Positions 16,830 through 26,507 of a stretch of 64,000 bases of DNA are shown here, piece after piece. The notes under the pieces are model-generated. The model did not search any database. It had not been told where the DNA came from and was given only the letters and a program-made list of their open reading frames with translations. The translations under genes were made by a program, and so were the position numbers. Source of the DNA: Pedobacter glucosidilyticus DSM 23534 (GTDB lineage Bacteria; Bacteroidota; Bacteroidia; Sphingobacteriales; Sphingobacteriaceae). The number at the start of each line of letters is the position of its first letter. The first letter of the stretch is position 1. The DNA lies in NCBI RefSeq assembly GCF_000425145.1, contig NZ_KE384312.1, positions 62,001 to 126,000 of the forward strand, read 5' to 3'.

Positions 16830-18542
16830 ATGATGATTAAAAGAATTAAAAGAATGATGATTTCGGGCTTAGTATTGTGTACCCTTATTTCATCATCTGT
16901 TGCGCAAGAAAATAGGCAAAAGCAAATAACAGATTCACTAGCTTTCATTAAAACTTTTAATGTTAAAATGCCTATTATAAAAACGCCTGTTTTTAAAAAA
17001 GATACTTTTGATATTGTAAAATATGGCGCTAAGCCTGATGGTGTAACGCTAAACACTAGCAGTATTAACCAAGCTATAGAGGCTTGTAGCAAAAACGGTG
17101 GAGGCATTGTTTTACTCAATGAAGGTGTTTGGCTTACTGGGCCTCTTTACCTGAAAAGCAACGTAAACTTACATTTAAGAAGTGGCGCTCTATTACTTTT
17201 TACTACAGATAAAAGCCAATATAAATTAATAGAAGGTAGCTGGGAGGGTAAACCAGCTGTGGTTAATGAAGCGCCAATATCGGGCTACAATTTAGAAAAT
17301 ATAGCTATTACCGGTGCCGGAATAATAGATGGCAATGGTGATGCTTGGAGATTTGTGAAGAAAAGTAAATTAAACGAATCTCAATGGAAAAATTTGGTTG
17401 CTTCTGGTGGTGTGGTAGATAAAGATGGTAAAAATTGGTTTCCATCCGTAAGTTATCAGAAAGGCTTCAATACTAAAGATGCTACAGTGATAAAGCCCGG
17501 TACCAAACCAGAAGATTATACAGAAATGAAAGATTTCTATCGCCCTAATTTACTGGTTTTAAACAGCTGTAAAAAAGTATTGTTAGAAGGTGTTACTTTT
17601 CAAAACTCACCAGCATGGAATCTTCATCCCTTAATGTGTCAAGATTTAACGGTAAGAAATATCCTGGTAAGAAATCCATGGTATGCACAAAATGGAGATG
17701 GTATTGATGTAGAATCTTGTAAAAATGTTCTTATAGAAGATTCTGTTTTTGACGTTGGCGATGATGGTATTTGCATTAAATCTGGCAGAGATGAAGCGGG
17801 TAGAAAAAGAGGTATGCCAACAGAAGAAGTAATTGTAAGAAATAATGTGGTTTACCATGCTCATGGAGGTTTCGTTATTGGTAGTGAGATGTCTGGTGGG
17901 GCAAGAAACCTATTTGTTTACAACAACTCTTTTATAGGTACTGATATTGGCTTACGATTTAAAACCACTCGTGGTCGTGGTGGGGTGGTGGAAAAAATCT
18001 ACATCGCCAATACCTTTATGAAAAACATCCCGGGCGATGCTATTTTGTTTGATATGTATTATGCCGCAATAGACCCAGTACCTATGGCTGGCGAGCAAAG
18101 AGCAGCACCTAAAGTAGAATTTTTACCCGTTACAGAGGCTACACCACAGTTTAAAGATTTTTACATCAAAAATGTGGTTTGTATAGGTGCAGAGAAAGGT
18201 ATTTTCATGAGGGGGATTCCAGAAATGAATATCCAAAACATCAATTTAGAAGATGTTACCATTAAATCTAAAATTGGTATCGAGTTAATTGAAGCTACTA
18301 ATATCAACCTAAAAAATATCCATTTGGTAAGTGATGTAACTAATCCTTTGATTTTAGTAGAAAATAGCAAACAAATCAACATCAGCGGTTTAAAATCAGA
18401 TACAGAAATCCAAAACTTAATAACCCTATCTGGCGATAGAACCGAGGCTGTTTCTCTTGCAGGCCCATCTGTTACCACAGCAAAAGATAAGGTGAAATTT
18501 AATTTCGGAGCAAAGCCTAAATCGCTAAAAATTAATAAATAA
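16830..18542 (+). CDS. Polygalacturonase-type glycoside hydrolase, GH28
   Basis: This is a 570-residue secreted GH28 enzyme. I place the start at ATG 16830 because the signal peptide MMIKRIKRMMISGLVLCTL begins there; an in-frame ATG at 16794 would add 12 residues of no signal character. GH28 motifs, numbered from 16830, are NGDGID (Asn288, Asp290), VGDDG (Asp311, Asp312), HGGF (His345) and RFK (Arg376, Lys378), so the active site looks complete. A loop of about 60 residues before the catalytic strands is typical of Bacteroidota exo-acting members. It probably releases galacturonate from oligogalacturonides. It is the first gene of the unit ending in uxaA, 3 bp before the GH105 gene. Confidence 0.92.
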   Translation: MMIKRIKRMMISGLVLCTLISSSVAQENRQKQITDSLAFIKTFNVKMPIIKTPVFKKDTFDIVKYGAKPDGVTLNTSSINQAIEACSKNGGGIVLLNEGVWLTGPLYLKSNVNLHLRSGALLLFTTDKSQYKLIEGSWEGKPAVVNEAPISGYNLENIAITGAGIIDGNGDAWRFVKKSKLNESQWKNLVASGGVVDKDGKNWFPSVSYQKGFNTKDATVIKPGTKPEDYTEMKDFYRPNLLVLNSCKKVLLEGVTFQNSPAWNLHPLMCQDLTVRNILVRNPWYAQNGDGIDVESCKNVLIEDSVFDVGDDGICIKSGRDEAGRKRGMPTEEVIVRNNVVYHAHGGFVIGSEMSGGARNLFVYNNSFIGTDIGLRFKTTRGRGGVVEKIYIANTFMKNIPGDAILFDMYYAAIDPVPMAGEQRAAPKVEFLPVTEATPQFKDFYIKNVVCIGAEKGIFMRGIPEMNIQNINLEDVTIKSKIGIELIEATNINLKNIHLVSDVTNPLILVENSKQINISGLKSDTEIQNLITLSGDRTEAVSLAGPSVTTAKDKVKFNFGAKPKSLKINK

Positions 18543-18545
18543 GAA

Positions 18546-20477
18546 ATGATGAAGCGTTTTATAATAGCATTTTTAGCAGGAAGTATGGGTTTAGCTTCTT
18601 GCTCTACCACTCGTCAAATTTCTTATCAGCAGAAGCCACTGGCGCAAGAACTGTCTAAAACAGTGATGCATAAATGGTCTTTTCCTATAGAAAATAATAG
18701 CAGACCATTAAAGTGGACTTATGAAACTGGCGTTTTTTTAGAAGGCATCACCAATGTTTGGAAAAGCACTGCCGATGCTACTTATTTCAACTACGTACAA
18801 CGCTGTATGGATATGTTTGTAGAAGCTGATGGAACCATCAAAACCTATAAACTATTAGATTATAATATTGACAACATCCGTACAGGAAGAGCTTTATTGA
18901 TGCTTTATCGCGTTACAGGAAAAGAGAAGTATTACAAAGCAGCAGCCCAACTAAGAAAACAATTGCAAGAGCACCCTAGAACCAAAGAGGGTAGCTATTG
19001 GCATAAGAAAATATATCCGCACCAAGTTTGGCTAGATGGTTTATACATGGGTATGCCATTTTATGCCGAGTGGGCACAACTTTTTAACGAACCAGAAGCA
19101 TTTAATGATATCGCTAACCAATTTATACATATAGAGAAAGTTGCTCGCGATCCAAAAACTGGGTTAATTTATCATGGTTGGGATGAGTCTAGAGAACAAA
19201 GATGGTCAAATAAAGAAACCGGAAATTCGCCACATTTTTGGGGACGAGCCATGGGTTGGTACGGTATGGCTATGGTTGATGTTTTAGACCATTTTCCAGT
19301 AAATCATCCCAAAAGAGAAGAAATTGTAGCTGTTTTAAATCGCTTTGCAGCAGCTATAGAAGCCTCTCAAGATAAAAAAAGCGGCTTATGGTATCAGGTG
19401 ATGAATATGCCTGATGGTAAAGGAAACTATTTAGAAGCTTCTGCCTCTTGTATGTTTGTTTATACTTTGGCAAAAGGTATTAGACTAGGTGTTTTACCAA
19501 CAAAATACGAAGCCATTGCTCAAAAAGCTTATACAGGTATCCAAAAACAATTTTTAGAGACTGATGCTGAAGGTTTTTTACACCTAAACGGTACTGTAAG
19601 TGTGGCTGGTTTAGGCGGTAAACCTTATCGTGATGGTAGTTATGAGTACTACTTAAGCGAAAAAGTAATTCAGGATGATCCTAAAGGCATGGGCGCTTTC
19701 ATCTTAGCTGCTAATGAAATGCAAACCAGAAATAATCCTCAAGTAGGCAAGGGTAAAACCGTTTTGTTAGATAATTATTTCAATAACGAGTTCCGTAAAA
19801 ATATCATTGGCCAACAAGAAAGTTTCCATTACGTATGGGATGAAATGGATAACAATGGCTTCTCTTTACTAGGGGAGCATATTACTTATACCGGAGCTAA
19901 ACTAGCAACTTTAAAAGCAGCACCAACAGCAGCTAATTTAGCTCAAGCCAACGTCTATATCATTGTAGACCCAGATACTGAGAAAGAAACCACTAATCCT
20001 AATTTTATGGATGCTTCATCAATTCAGGAAATTAAAAATTGGGTTGGCCAAGGTGGAACTTTAGTTTTGATGGCTAATGATGAAAAAAATGCCGAGCTGG
20101 ATAAGTTTAACAAGCTGGCAGAGGTTTTTGGCATTCAGTATAAAAAAGAATTAAAAAACCCGGTAACGGGCAACCAGTATGAAATGGGAGCTATACCTGT
20201 TCCTGCCGGAAATGAAATTTTTAAATCGGCCAAGAAACTATACCTAAAAGAAATTAGTACCCTTCAACTTCAATCCCCTGCAAAGGCAGTTTTAACCCAT
20301 AATAATGATGTGGTTATGGCAACTGCTAAGTATGGTAAGGGTTTGGTATTTGCCGTTGGCGACCCTTGGCTGTACAATGAATATGTAGATGGCAGAAAGC
20401 TTCCTTCGGATTTTGATAATCTTACGGCAGCTAAAGAATTATTCCACTGGTTATTAAAGCTAACATCCTCAAAATAA
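18546..20477 (+). CDS. GH105 unsaturated rhamnogalacturonyl hydrolase fused to a GATase-like domain (lipoprotein)
   Basis: This 643-residue predicted lipoprotein has lipobox GLASC with Cys19. The N-terminal (alpha/alpha)6 domain (about 35-400) is GH105: YNIDNIRTGR carries Asp109 and WLDGLYMG carries Asp164, matching the YteR catalytic pair Asp88/Asp143. The enzyme removes the 4,5-unsaturated uronic acid left by pectate and rhamnogalacturonan lyases. Residues about 412-643 form an extra alpha/beta domain (ANVYIIVDPDTE, GGTLVLMANDEKN, GKGLVFAVGDPWLYN) resembling glutamine-amidotransferase-like or DUF4350-type folds; its role is unknown. The fusion roughly doubles the usual 350-400-residue GH105 length. 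Confidence 0.9.
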   Translation: MMKRFIIAFLAGSMGLASCSTTRQISYQQKPLAQELSKTVMHKWSFPIENNSRPLKWTYETGVFLEGITNVWKSTADATYFNYVQRCMDMFVEADGTIKTYKLLDYNIDNIRTGRALLMLYRVTGKEKYYKAAAQLRKQLQEHPRTKEGSYWHKKIYPHQVWLDGLYMGMPFYAEWAQLFNEPEAFNDIANQFIHIEKVARDPKTGLIYHGWDESREQRWSNKETGNSPHFWGRAMGWYGMAMVDVLDHFPVNHPKREEIVAVLNRFAAAIEASQDKKSGLWYQVMNMPDGKGNYLEASASCMFVYTLAKGIRLGVLPTKYEAIAQKAYTGIQKQFLETDAEGFLHLNGTVSVAGLGGKPYRDGSYEYYLSEKVIQDDPKGMGAFILAANEMQTRNNPQVGKGKTVLLDNYFNNEFRKNIIGQQESFHYVWDEMDNNGFSLLGEHITYTGAKLATLKAAPTAANLAQANVYIIVDPDTEKETTNPNFMDASSIQEIKNWVGQGGTLVLMANDEKNAELDKFNKLAEVFGIQYKKELKNPVTGNQYEMGAIPVPAGNEIFKSAKKLYLKEISTLQLQSPAKAVLTHNNDVVMATAKYGKGLVFAVGDPWLYNEYVDGRKLPSDFDNLTAAKELFHWLLKLTSSK

Positions 20478-20491
20478 ACAATCTCTCAAAA

Positions 20492-22003
20492 ATGCAATTA
20501 TCACAAAGCAATTTAAAAGACATTAACGCTCAAGTGGTAGGTAAACCAAATACAAATATATTTGATTTACCTGCTAAAGTATTACAATTTGGCACCGGCG
20601 TGTTATTACGCGGTTTGCCAGATTATTATATAGATAAGGCCAATAAAGCCGGAATTTTTAATGGTCGAGTTGTAGTCGTAAAATCTACCGATACAGGTTC
20701 TACCAAAGAATTTGATGAGCAAGACGCTTTATACACCGTTTGCGTACGTGGTATAGAAAACGGTAAAAAAATAGAAGAAAACATCATTAATGCCTCTATT
20801 AGTAAAGTTTTGGTGGCAGGTACACAATGGCAAGAAGTATTAGATTTTGCTGCCTCACCACATCTTCAAGTTATCGTATCAAACACTACAGAAGTAGGAA
20901 TTCAATTGGTAGAAGACGATGTTCATGCACATCCCCCAGTATCTTTCCCAGGAAAGTTGTTAGCTGTTTTATTTCATCGTTATAAAATATTTAATGGCGC
21001 AGAAGACAGAGGTTTAGTTATCGTTCCTACGGAGCTTATTCCTGATAATGCCACCAAGTTAAAAGACATCCTTTTAAAGCAAGCTAAGAAAAACCAATTG
21101 CCACAAGATTTCATAAATTGGATGCAAAACAGCAATCAATTTTGTAATTCTTTGGTAGATAGAATTGTACCCGGCAAACCTGATGCTGCTGCTTTAGAAA
21201 ACCTACAACAAGAATTAGGTTACACCGATAATTTACTTACCATGTCTGAAGTTTATAGTCTTTGGGCTATAGAGGGCGACGAAAAAGTAAAGCAAAAGCT
21301 TTCTTTTGCTGAGGCTGATAAAGGTGTAGTCATCACTCCTGATATCAATTTACATCGCGAGCTAAAACTTCGTTTGTTAAACGGTACACATACCCTAAGC
21401 TGCGGGGTAGCGTATTTAGCAGGGTTTGAGACTGTAAAATCAGCTATGGATAATGAGGACATGGAAAATTTCATTGCCGATTTGATGAAAGCTGAAATAG
21501 CCCTAGCCATACCTTATCAAGTTACAACTGACGTTACGGATGATTTTGCTGACAAAGTTTTAGACAGGTTCAGAAACCCACACATCAAACATCAATGGTT
21601 AAGTATCAGTATGAACTATACTTCCAAACTGAAAATGAGGGTAGTACCATTATTGCTAAACCATTACGAGAAATTTACACATGTACCGCAATTAATTGCT
21701 TTTGGTTTTGCAGCATACATTCGTTTTGTTGAAGGTAAGCAGGAAGGCGATAAATTTTATGGAGAGCTTAACGGTACAACATATCATATCAATGATGATA
21801 AAGCCGCCTATGTGAACGATATTTTAATAAAGCATCAAGATAGTAAAGTAGAAGCTGTTTTAGCAGATAATTTTCTTTGGGGAGATTCTTTAGCCGAGCT
21901 TCCGGGCTTTGTAAAAGCAGTTAACAAGTATTACGAAGAAATAAAAAAATCATCTGTAAGTACTTTATTGAAACAATTTAAGAGCAGTAAAGCACAGGCA
22001 TAA
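20492..22003 (+). CDS. uxaB: Tagaturonate reductase (altronate oxidoreductase)
   Basis: This 503-residue cytoplasmic enzyme of the mannitol/altronate dehydrogenase family reduces D-tagaturonate to D-altronate with NADH, the second step of galacturonate catabolism. No signal peptide is present. The nucleotide-binding N-terminus has VLQFGTGVLLRG (about 31-42), and the C-terminal domain contains LLNGTHTLSCG and KHQWLSISMN segments typical of the family. It lies 14 bp after the GH105 gene and 2 bp before uxaA, placing extracellular and cytoplasmic steps of pectin use in one operon. The first enzyme, uronate isomerase UxaC, is not in the window. Confidence 0.95.
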   Translation: MQLSQSNLKDINAQVVGKPNTNIFDLPAKVLQFGTGVLLRGLPDYYIDKANKAGIFNGRVVVVKSTDTGSTKEFDEQDALYTVCVRGIENGKKIEENIINASISKVLVAGTQWQEVLDFAASPHLQVIVSNTTEVGIQLVEDDVHAHPPVSFPGKLLAVLFHRYKIFNGAEDRGLVIVPTELIPDNATKLKDILLKQAKKNQLPQDFINWMQNSNQFCNSLVDRIVPGKPDAAALENLQQELGYTDNLLTMSEVYSLWAIEGDEKVKQKLSFAEADKGVVITPDINLHRELKLRLLNGTHTLSCGVAYLAGFETVKSAMDNEDMENFIADLMKAEIALAIPYQVTTDVTDDFADKVLDRFRNPHIKHQWLSISMNYTSKLKMRVVPLLLNHYEKFTHVPQLIAFGFAAYIRFVEGKQEGDKFYGELNGTTYHINDDKAAYVNDILIKHQDSKVEAVLADNFLWGDSLAELPGFVKAVNKYYEEIKKSSVSTLLKQFKSSKAQA

Positions 22004-22005
22004 CC

Positions 22006-23658
22006 ATGAGACAACGTATTTTAAAAGTTCATCCAAATGATAATGTAATTGTTGCCTTAACTGATATTAAAGCGGGCGAACAATTAAGCTACCAAAATGA
22101 AAATTATACCGTTTTAGACGATGTACAGGCTAAACATAAATTTCTTACTACTGATTTAAAAGCAGGAGAAGAGGTTATCATGTATGGTGTTTTGGTTGGT
22201 AAAGCACAAACAGATTTGAAAAGAGGAAACGTTATAACCACTTCGAATCTTAAGCATGCTGCTTTAGGTTTTGAAACCGGAGAGCGTAAAACAGATTGGG
22301 TTAAACCCGATGTTTCTGCATGGCAAAATCGTACTTTCATGGGTTTCCACCGCGAAGATGGTAGCGTAGGTACAGCAAATTATTGGTTGGTTATCCCGAT
22401 GGTTTTTTGCGAAAACAGAAATATTGATGTGCTACAAGAAACCTTAACCGGAAGCTTAGGTTACAAAAGGAAAAACAACTATCAATCACAAGCAGAGCAA
22501 CTGATAGCTCTTTATAAAAATGGCGCAAAAACAGATGAGCTTTTACAGGCCGAAGTTTTTGTAGAAGAAACTCATCAAAAAGCAGAACGTGTTTTTCCTA
22601 ACGTAGACGGAATTAAATTCTTAAAACACGAAGGCGGTTGTGGTGGTATCAGGCAAGATTCAGAAACTTTATGCGGCCTTTTAGCAGGATACATTACACA
22701 TCCAAATTGTGCTGGCGCAACTGTTTTAAGTTTGGGATGTCAAAACGCTCAGGTATCTATTTTACAAGCAGAAATTGCTAAAAGAGACCCTAATTTTTCT
22801 AAACCTTTATACATTTTAGAACAACAAAAAATTGGAACTGAAGCTGATATGCTTTCATGGGCTATCAAGCAAACTTTAGCAGGTTTAGCTAAAGCCAACG
22901 AGTGTACACGTCAACCAGCACCTATAAGTAAAATTACTATAGGTTTAGAATGCGGTGGTTCTGATGGTTTTTCGGGTATTTCTGCAAATCCGGCTATAGG
23001 CTATACTTCTGATTTGTTAGTTGCTTTGGGTGGTACGGTAATTTTAGCAGAGTTTCCTGAGCTTTGCGGGGTAGAGCAAAATATCAGTGATAGATGCACT
23101 TCTGTAGAACAAGCAGAACGCTTTAACCAATTGATGCGTATTTACGAGAAAAGAGTTGTTGAAGCTGGTTCTGGTTTTGATATGAACCCATCTCCTGGAA
23201 ATATAAAAGATGGTTTAATTACAGATGCTATAAAATCTGCCGGAGCAGCCAAAAAAGGCGGAACTTCTCCGGTTGTAGAGGTTTTGGATTATCCTGAAAA
23301 GGTAACTAAACCCGGTTTAAATTTACTTTGTACACCTGGTAATGATGTAGAAAGCACAACGGCCGAGGTTGGTTCTGGTGCTAATATAGTTTTATTCACT
23401 ACTGGTTTAGGTACTCCAACCGGAAACCCAATTGTGCCAGTTGTAAAATTATCAAGCAATACCACTTTATATAACCGTATGAGCGATATTATCGATATCA
23501 ATACAGGTACTGTTATAGAAGGTGAAGAAACTATTGAAGAAGCCGGAGCAAGAATTTTAGATTATGTTATTGCAGTTGCCAGCGGCGAAATTGAAGTTTG
23601 CGCAGTAAAACACGGTCAGGATGATTTTATTCCTTGGAAACGCGGTGTTTCTTTATAG
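22006..23658 (+). CDS. uxaA: Altronate dehydratase
   Basis: This 550-residue enzyme converts D-altronate to 2-keto-3-deoxy-D-gluconate. It has an N-terminal SAF domain (about 1-95) and a C-terminal altronate/galactarate dehydratase domain (about 110-550). The domain shows HREDGSVGTANYW (115-127), the cysteine-bearing HEGGCGGIRQD (208-218) and LECGGSDGFSG. Length is close to E. coli UxaA (about 495) with small insertions. It is the final gene of the pectin module; a terminator follows. The next enzyme, KDG kinase, is not encoded nearby, although a KDPG/KDPGal-type aldolase lies at 57.5 kb. Confidence 0.95.
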   Translation: MRQRILKVHPNDNVIVALTDIKAGEQLSYQNENYTVLDDVQAKHKFLTTDLKAGEEVIMYGVLVGKAQTDLKRGNVITTSNLKHAALGFETGERKTDWVKPDVSAWQNRTFMGFHREDGSVGTANYWLVIPMVFCENRNIDVLQETLTGSLGYKRKNNYQSQAEQLIALYKNGAKTDELLQAEVFVEETHQKAERVFPNVDGIKFLKHEGGCGGIRQDSETLCGLLAGYITHPNCAGATVLSLGCQNAQVSILQAEIAKRDPNFSKPLYILEQQKIGTEADMLSWAIKQTLAGLAKANECTRQPAPISKITIGLECGGSDGFSGISANPAIGYTSDLLVALGGTVILAEFPELCGVEQNISDRCTSVEQAERFNQLMRIYEKRVVEAGSGFDMNPSPGNIKDGLITDAIKSAGAAKKGGTSPVVEVLDYPEKVTKPGLNLLCTPGNDVESTTAEVGSGANIVLFTTGLGTPTGNPIVPVVKLSSNTTLYNRMSDIIDINTGTVIEGEETIEEAGARILDYVIAVASGEIEVCAVKHGQDDFIPWKRGVSL

Positions 23659-23681
23659 AAATTATAATTAAATAGAGAGGG

Positions 23682-23714
23682 AAGCCGGTTATGCACATGC
23701 ATTCCGGCTTTTTT
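23682..23714 (+). terminator. Rho-independent terminator after uxaA
   Basis: AAGCCGG (23682-23688) pairs with CCGGCTT (23704-23710); an inner ATGCA/TGCAT pairing (23691-23702) extends the stem. Six T residues follow on the + strand. The opposite strand lacks a good T tract, so it mainly stops the uxaA transcript. Confidence 0.88.
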
Positions 23715-23716
23715 GA

Positions 23717-24670
23717 TTATAATTTTGTAGCCCGGTTTAACCTATCATTTATGGTAATGCCTAGGTTAATATCAGGGAATTTCTCTACGATAATGACATC
23801 CAGCTCTTGCTGGTCTAAAATATGCATGGCTTTATAAAGATTCTTAGCAGCTTCTTTCATATCTCCATTTATAGATAATACTTCTTGATGCACAATATCT
23901 TTACCTATTGCTTTATCCTTAAACATCATTACACCAATTCTTTTACCTTCAAATTCTGTAAGTGATTTAGAAATATCCTCGGTTAAATAAGTTCTTGTTT
24001 TAGGGGCATAATGCTTAGAAAGCATGCCAGGTGCTTGTGGGTTAGCATTATTAAGCGTATTGGTTTTAACCCGACCTACTAAAGCCTCTATATCTTCTAT
24101 CGCCAAAGAACCATGACGATACAAAATGGGCTCATCGTTTTCAAACCCAATAATGGTAGATTCTATTCCTTTTTGACAAGGACCGCCGTCTAAAATTACG
24201 GGTAAAGTATCATGAAAATAATTGTAAACATGCTGTGCTGTAGACGGGCTGATACAGCCAAAAGGATTAGCACTTGGCGCTGCTAATGGAAAATCTAATT
24301 CTTTTAATAAAGCGATGGTTAAAGTATGGTCTGGCATCCTAACAGCAACGGTATCTTTACCTGCGGTAACCATATCAGGTACGATAGCTTGTTTTTTTAA
24401 AACCAGTGTTAATGGGCCAGGCCAAAAATTCTGCGCTAGTGTTAATGCTAAAGGAGGTATATCTCTAGCAACTTTGCTTAAAAAATCTATTGAAGGAATA
24501 TGAACAATTAAGGGATTATAATGTGGCCTTTGCTTTAAATCAAATATTTTTTTTACAGCAGTATCACTAAAAGCATTTCCGGCCAAACCGTAAACAGTTT
24601 CGGTAGGGATAGCAATTAAATCATCATTTTCAAGTGCCTCTTTTGCTTTGCTTATGTCTGTTGTTAGCAT
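23717..24670 (-). CDS. tsaC: Threonylcarbamoyl-AMP synthase, Sua5/YrdC family
   Basis: This 317-residue cytoplasmic protein makes threonylcarbamoyl-AMP from threonine, bicarbonate and ATP for the universal t6A37 modification of ANN-decoding tRNAs. The YrdC domain fills about 1-195, with IPTETVYGLAGNA (22-34) and the substrate loop FDLKQRPHYNPL. A C-terminal Sua5 domain (about 215-317) with PGMLSKHYAP marks it as the long Sua5 type. It is a housekeeping gene, unrelated to pectin, facing the pectin operon tail to tail; it marks the boundary between the two catabolic blocks. Confidence 0.95.
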   Translation of the reverse strand: MLTTDISKAKEALENDDLIAIPTETVYGLAGNAFSDTAVKKIFDLKQRPHYNPLIVHIPSIDFLSKVARDIPPLALTLAQNFWPGPLTLVLKKQAIVPDMVTAGKDTVAVRMPDHTLTIALLKELDFPLAAPSANPFGCISPSTAQHVYNYFHDTLPVILDGGPCQKGIESTIIGFENDEPILYRHGSLAIEDIEALVGRVKTNTLNNANPQAPGMLSKHYAPKTRTYLTEDISKSLTEFEGKRIGVMMFKDKAIGKDIVHQEVLSINGDMKEAAKNLYKAMHILDQQELDVIIVEKFPDINLGITINDRLNRATKL

Positions 24671-24751
24671 CTGCTAGCTCAATTAAAACGCAAAAATGAT
24701 GATTTAATATGATTTATCCTTATTTAATTTATGATATAGTGTTAAAACAAT

Positions 24752-25534
24752 TTATGGTTGTCCGCCTTCCCACAATCTTACATTTCTCCATTTGGTTTGC
24801 ATATTGGTAACGCCGTCAAATTCGCCATCTTGCTCTCTACCATACACACCAAATTTCATGTAGTTCATAAATTCTTTACCATCTTTTAAGGTTTCTCCAT
24901 CCTTAAATCTAAATTTTTCTACGCCATCCACATAAACAATTACGGCATCGCCAACATCTTCCTGTAAATGGATAACATTTATCCTTACTTCTTTATTGTT
25001 GATGTTAGTTGCAATTACTTTATTGCCAGATGAAGGCATTTTGGTATCAAACGTAACTTCTAAAGAGCCACCTTTGCGGTTTCCAAAACCTCTGATTTGC
25101 ATTTGTGTAGCACCTTCTGCACTACCAAAAAGCTGAAAAACTGCTTGCTTGTCTAATTGACCATTCATAGTTAAATAACCCTCAAATTGTCTGGAGCCTG
25201 TTCTATAATTATCGTGGATTCTTATCTCAGATCTATTTCCAGGAAATTTAACCAACGTAAAGGTATGTGTATTTAGAGCTGGATTCCAGTGATAATGCGT
25301 GGTAACATCGGCAGATAATGAGGGTAGTTCTTTGCCATCTTTATCTGCAAAAGCAGCAGTTCTAGGCCAGCTAAAAGGAGTATTATCTCCTGATGGTTTC
25401 TTAAAATTTTCTAATTGTATTTTAAATCGCCCTTCTTCTCTTTTGGTAATTTCCGTCCAATTTTTACCAATTTGAGCATAAGCATATAAATAGCCAAAGC
25501 TTAGTGTAACTAAAAATAAAAGTGTTTTTTTCAT
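24752..25534 (-). CDS. Secreted jelly-roll protein resembling PL7-type polysaccharide lyases
   Basis: This 260-residue exported protein has a signal peptide (1-20, cut after AYA) and then QIGKNW. Its strand motifs recall the PL7/PL20 concanavalin-like lyase fold: RSEIRI (101-106), VFQLFG (132-137) and YMKFGVYGR (225-233). In characterised PL7 enzymes a Gln-x-His motif occupies the second position; here it is QLF, so the catalytic His is not evident. A paralog encoded from 48305 shares the QIGKNW start, an R-x-EIR strand, the QFEG strand and a KWRN(V/I) end. It could be a lyase of altered mechanism or a polysaccharide-binding protein. It lies downstream of the AraC gene but is separated from it by a terminator. 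Confidence 0.7.
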   Translation of the reverse strand: MKKTLLFLVTLSFGYLYAYAQIGKNWTEITKREEGRFKIQLENFKKPSGDNTPFSWPRTAAFADKDGKELPSLSADVTTHYHWNPALNTHTFTLVKFPGNRSEIRIHDNYRTGSRQFEGYLTMNGQLDKQAVFQLFGSAEGATQMQIRGFGNRKGGSLEVTFDTKMPSSGNKVIATNINNKEVRINVIHLQEDVGDAVIVYVDGVEKFRFKDGETLKDGKEFMNYMKFGVYGREQDGEFDGVTNMQTKWRNVRLWEGGQP

Positions 25535-25552
25535 AATTGTTGTACGATGAAC

Positions 25553-25574
25553 AAAAAGCCCATAAAGGGCTTTT
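25553..25574 (-). terminator. Rho-independent terminator after AraC-family gene
   Basis: Read on the - strand, AAAAGCCC and GGGCTTTT form an 8-bp stem with a 5-base loop, followed by a T run (the AAAAA at 25553-25557 on the + strand). It lies about 20 bp before the ATG of the jelly-roll gene, so that gene needs read-through or its own promoter. Confidence 0.78.
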
Positions 25575-25613
25575 GTACGTTTTATAAGTTAATAATTTGA
25601 TGTAGGGCACTAC

Positions 25614-26507
25614 TTAGTTTTTTTGCAAAACATTAAAACTGGTTTGGTTAAACTCTTTTTTATAGCTCAATGGACTAAGCCCTGTTATTTGCTTAAAATA
25701 TTTGTGGAAGCTAGCAAAATTGTTAAATCCACTTTCATAACATAGCTCTTTAATGGAAAGATTGTTTTCCATGAGTAATTTACAAGCCTGTCCAACCTTT
25801 ACTTCCAATAAAAACTGCGAATAAGTTTTTCTTGTTCTTGATTTAAAATATCGGCAAAAAGAATTTGGACTGATATGAGCTATTTCTGCTATTTCCTCTA
25901 ATTGTATTTTCTTGCGGAAATTGGCTAGTGTGTACTCATATATTAAAGTCATCCTATCGTTTTCATGCTCTTCAAGCTCATTATGATAACCAATAGAAGA
26001 TAAAGTGCTAATTTGTTGAGATTGAGCTATAGTCAGCAAGGTTTCCATTAAAATCATGATTCTTTCTGGACCTTCAGTATAGAGTAGTTTTTCTAAACAT
26101 TCTGCTACTTTAACTCTGGTTTTACCTTTAATTTGGATACCTCTCTTAGCTTTCTCAAATAAAGTTCTGAAGATTTTATTCTCAGGCAGATTTAAAAAAG
26201 CTTCGCCCCAAAAATTCTCATTAAAATGTACTACTCTTGACTCTGCCGTTAGTTTTGGGCTTTCATGTGAATACAAATCATCATATCTCCAATAATGTGG
26301 TAAATTAGAGCCTACAAGCACTATATCTCCCGGGCCAAACCTTTTAATGCTGTCGCCAATAAACTGAGTTCCTTTACCCGCTCTAAAATGAATAAGTTCT
26401 AATTCTGGATGATAATGCCATCTGTTGTTGATGTTTGGGACTAAGTCTTGCCTCACACTAAAAGAATGTACAGGACCAGAGGTCACTTTTAAAAGTTGTG
26501 GTTTCAT
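25614..26507 (-). CDS. AraC-family transcriptional regulator with cupin sensor domain
   Basis: This 297-residue DNA-binding regulator has an N-terminal cupin domain (about 10-95, with HYHPELELIHF and GPGDIVLVG) that probably senses a sugar. It has a C-terminal AraC domain with two helix-turn-helix motifs (IAEIAHISPNSFCRYFKS and KELCYESGFNNFASFHKYF). I place the start at ATG 26507; the frame extends eight codons further only through a TTG at 26531. It is the only transcription factor in the window and divergent from the oxidoreductase gene at 26945, so it is a candidate regulator of region 3. An inverted repeat overlaps its probable promoter. Confidence 0.93.
   Translation of the reverse strand: MKPQLLKVTSGPVHSFSVRQDLVPNINNRWHYHPELELIHFRAGKGTQFIGDSIKRFGPGDIVLVGSNLPHYWRYDDLYSHESPKLTAESRVVHFNENFWGEAFLNLPENKIFRTLFEKAKRGIQIKGKTRVKVAECLEKLLYTEGPERIMILMETLLTIAQSQQISTLSSIGYHNELEEHENDRMTLIYEYTLANFRKKIQLEEIAEIAHISPNSFCRYFKSRTRKTYSQFLLEVKVGQACKLLMENNLSIKELCYESGFNNFASFHKYFKQITGLSPLSYKKEFNQTSFNVLQKN

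Noticed and set aside
18161-18610. 149-residue open frame on the - strand
   Set aside because: It lies entirely opposite the GH28/GH105 junction, shows no family features, and mirrors the codon pattern of the real genes.
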